From: Bacillota bacterium | GTDB lineage: Bacteria; Bacillota; Bacilli; Alicyclobacillales; Alicyclobacillaceae | Assembly (NCBI GenBank): GCA_021816665.1 | Contig: JAKAXI010000151.1 | Location: 1 to 5,750 of the forward strand | Direction: 5' to 3' | DNA: 5,750 bases | The notes under the pieces: model-generated | What the model was told of the DNA's origin: nothing | The model's input: the letters and a program-made list of their open reading frames with translations, nothing else | Databases searched by the model: none | Translations under genes and position numbers: made by a program | Shown here: one piece after another, positions 3,843 through 5,750 of the stretch | Layout: each line of letters opens with the position of its first letter | How positions within the stretch are numbered: the first letter of the stretch is position 1

Positions 3843-5750
3843 CTACTCCACGACCAACTCTTCGCGGCGGGCGCGGCGCTTTGCACGGATCATCTCGCGG
3901 TCGGAGACGAACGGCCAGAAGTGACCCCAGTTGAACACGGATGCGCTGGCGGGCACGAAGAACCCGAGAATCACAGCAAAGTAGATCAGGAGTCCAACGA
4001 CAATCGCGAGACCAATCTCGACCAAGGACGACACCCCGGCAGACATCATCGACCCGAATGTGCCAGCCATGATGAGCGCGGCGGAGAAGATCACGTTCCC
4101 CATGTGCCCCATCGCTTTGACCATGGCGCGGCGTGGAGTCATTCCGCTCGCCATCTCCTCTTCGAATCGCGACATCAGGAAGATACAGTAGTCGACGCCG
4201 AGTGCGACCAGCAGCAGGAAGACGAAGAAGGGAACTGGCCAACTGATCCCTGGCTTGTGCAGGATGTGAAGTGTGACGGTCTGTAACAGACCCATGGTGA
4301 TGAAGTATGTCCCGGCGAGAGACAAGATCACGTACATCGGCGTCAGAATGGAGCGCAGCATCAAGACCAGCAAGATGAAGATCGTGCTCAGAATCAACAC
4401 GACAGCGAGGTGAAAGTCCTGCGTCGAGAGACTGTTCAGTTCCGCCTGAGTCGGTGTGGTGCCAGTTGCGTACAACTGACCATGTGATATCGGACTTGTC
4501 GCTAAGGCGTGTTGCGCAGCTTGCATGATGCCAGGAATGTCACTGATCGCCTTCGTAGAATACGGGTTGGCGTTCAACACAATCGTGAACTTTGCCGTGT
4601 GACCGTTCGGTGAAATGTAGGCGTTCATGGCCTGCAACAAGCTCTGGTTGGACGACACAGTGGATGCTGGAATGTAAAACCCAGGATTGCCATGTTTGGA
4701 CGCCTGCCCGGAAGCTTGTAGGAACTGTTTGACTTGGCCGACGCCGTGGTTGACCTGTCCGATCCCGCTCACAGCCTGATTGAGACCTGGCGACATGATC
4801 CCGAGCGAAGAAGTCAGCGTTTCGATGCCGCCTGTGACCTGGCTGCTACCGCTGCTGACTGCTGCGGCCCCCTTCGACAACTTCTCAGCGTTCGTCGCAA
4901 TCGAAGACGCGCCAGACGCCACTTGCTGGGATCCGTTGGAAAGTTGACGACTGCCTGTTGCAAGCTTCGATGCACCAGAAGCGGCCTGGTTCAGGCCTTG
5001 ATTCAGTTGACTGGAACCGCTCTGGAGTTTGGAGAGGCCGCTCGACAACTGGCTTGCCCCTTGACTCGCGTGTTCGGCTGCAGACGAAACCTGCGCTGTG
5101 CCTTGACTGTCGGCTTGCGCGAGGTGGGTGATGACCGCCCACTGTGGGTTGTTCGTGGTATCTGGGTGGGTTTGCGCCCACGCCGCAATTGCGTTTGCAA
5201 GCGAAGAGGCAGCTTGGGCAGCCTGTTGACTGCCTTGTGCCAGTTGACCGACGCCGGCGGCTAGCTGGTTTGCGGCTTGGGCGGACTGGCTGACCCCGGA
5301 AGCGACCTGCGCCGAACCTTGATTCACTTGCTGCAGAGCAGTTGCCAATGCTTGCAAGTTGTTTGTCAGCAGAGACGTGCCGTGTGCAGTCTGCGCCGCT
5401 CCTGAGGAGAGTTTCCCGGCGCCCTTCGACAACTGACCGAGTCCGCTCGCGACTTGGCTTGCGCCACTTGTCACTTGCTTCGACCCGTTTGTCAGTTGGC
5501 TTGCGCCACCGCCGCCAGAGGAGAGTTTCCCGCCGGCCTGTGCGAGGCCAGACTGTAGTTTGGAAAGTCCTGCTTGAGCTTTCGCGAGTCCGCTTGCAGC
5601 CTGCTGGTTTTGGTTCGCCAGTTGGAAAGTCGTGACGACTTTTCCCACCGGTCGCGTGGCGCTCTCCACTTCGTGAATGGAGCTTTGTTTTGCGAGTGCC
5701 TGCGAGATGTTTTCAATTGTCGTCAAGCCTGCTGGTGTTCGCAGATTGGC
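3843..5750 (-). CDS. MMPL/RND-type membrane exporter, C-terminal part (5' end outside window)
   Basis: 635 in-window codons, numbered here from 5750. The frame is open to the edge: A-N-L-R-T-P-A-G precedes the TTG at 5726, and this is typical internal MMPL loop sequence, so that TTG is not the true start. Residues about 1-50 and 345-440 belong to the extracellular domain. Between them, about 55-345, lies a Ser/Gln/Gly/Ala-rich array of xxxLxxG heptads, as in YhgE/Pip-like proteins. Five helices follow at about 448-465, 468-490, 505-526, 550-569 and 577-601, corresponding to TM8-12 of an RND-fold transporter. Helix three carries G-V-D520-Y521-C-I-F-L-M-S-R, the Asp-Tyr pair that couples MMPL proteins to the proton gradient. 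The tail is basic (R-A-K-R-R-A-R-R) and cytoplasmic. Family relatives export lipids, peptides or drugs; B. subtilis YdgH is a comparable full-length type. The substrate is unknown. It ends TAG at 3843-3845, before the shared terminator. Confidence 0.9.
   Translation of the reverse strand, partial: ANLRTPAGLTTIENISQALAKQSSIHEVESATRPVGKVVTTFQLANQNQQAASGLAKAQAGLSKLQSGLAQAGGKLSSGGGGASQLTNGSKQVTSGASQVASGLGQLSKGAGKLSSGAAQTAHGTSLLTNNLQALATALQQVNQGSAQVASGVSQSAQAANQLAAGVGQLAQGSQQAAQAASSLANAIAAWAQTHPDTTNNPQWAVITHLAQADSQGTAQVSSAAEHASQGASQLSSGLSKLQSGSSQLNQGLNQAASGASKLATGSRQLSNGSQQVASGASSIATNAEKLSKGAAAVSSGSSQVTGGIETLTSSLGIMSPGLNQAVSGIGQVNHGVGQVKQFLQASGQASKHGNPGFYIPASTVSSNQSLLQAMNAYISPNGHTAKFTIVLNANPYSTKAISDIPGIMQAAQHALATSPISHGQLYATGTTPTQAELNSLSTQDFHLAVVLILSTIFILLVLMLRSILTPMYVILSLAGTYFITMGLLQTVTLHILHKPGISWPVPFFVFLLLVALGVDYCIFLMSRFEEEMASGMTPRRAMVKAMGHMGNVIFSAALIMAGTFGSMMSAGVSSLVEIGLAIVVGLLIYFAVILGFFVPASASVFNWGHFWPFVSDREMIRAKRRARREELVVE
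4716..5588 (-). repeat. xxxLxxG heptad-repeat array within the MMPL gene
   Basis: About 290 codons of degenerate seven-residue units such as GASQLTN, GASQVAS, GAGKLSS, GASQLSS and GASKLAT, with Gly first and a hydrophobic residue at position five. The array is broken once, at about 5100-5180, by a non-repetitive segment containing A-A-W-A-Q-T-H-P-D and N-P-Q-W. At DNA level some units are nearly identical: TTGGCTTGCGCCAC occurs at 5454-5467 and 5496-5509, exactly 42 bases (two heptads) apart, and GAGGAGAGTTTCCCG occurs at 5404-5418 and 5518-5532. Such arrays are expected to form long helical or coiled-coil stalks outside the membrane. Confidence 0.8.

Noticed and set aside
4734..5264. Long plus-strand frame opposite the MMPL repeat region
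   Set aside because: A shadow of the heptad-repeat coding strand with low-complexity Arg/Leu/Cys composition and no family resemblance.
4716..5588. CRISPR-like or tandem non-coding repeat array
   Set aside because: The repeats keep reading frame and encode xxxLxxG heptads; there are no constant repeats with unique spacers.

Overview
The window looks like chromosomal DNA of a Gram-positive member of the Bacillota, probably the Bacillales/Alicyclobacillus side. The reasons are G-rich Shine-Dalgarno sites, a TTG start, a YdeI protein closely resembling the Bacillus subtilis one as I remember it, and an MMPL exporter with the xxxLxxG heptad repeats typical of Firmicute surface proteins. The genus is not decidable from the sequence alone. 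No mobile element, CRISPR array, tRNA or rRNA is visible.

Layout. (1) Positions 36-629, minus: a YdeI/DUF1801 protein, visibly more AT-rich than the rest. (2) Positions 849-1721, minus: a ten-helix EamA (DMT) transporter with a strong ribosome binding site and a candidate terminator hairpin just downstream. (3) Positions 1722-2269: a 548-base divergent gap without a convincing gene. It is rich in inverted repeats and may hold a long structured 5' leader for the next gene. (4) Positions 2270-3745, plus: a 14-helix DHA2-type MFS exporter that starts at TTG, downstream of a longer in-frame extension that is probably not translated. (5) Positions 3746-3842: a convergent gap with a strong hairpin that probably terminates transcription from both sides. 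(6) Positions 3843-5750, minus: the C-terminal part of an MMPL/RND-type exporter; its 5' end lies outside the window.

How the genes relate. Three membrane transporters of three different families (DMT, MFS, MMPL) sit within 5 kb, but their orientations (minus, plus, minus) show that they are not one operon. No regulator, periplasmic or accessory gene accompanies them here. The region reads as a cluster of independently transcribed export or resistance-type genes. The most unusual DNA is the gap before the MFS gene, where several hairpins and mutually exclusive pairings resemble an attenuation leader. I did not recognise a known riboswitch class there, and I see no clear evidence of a wholly new multi-gene system.
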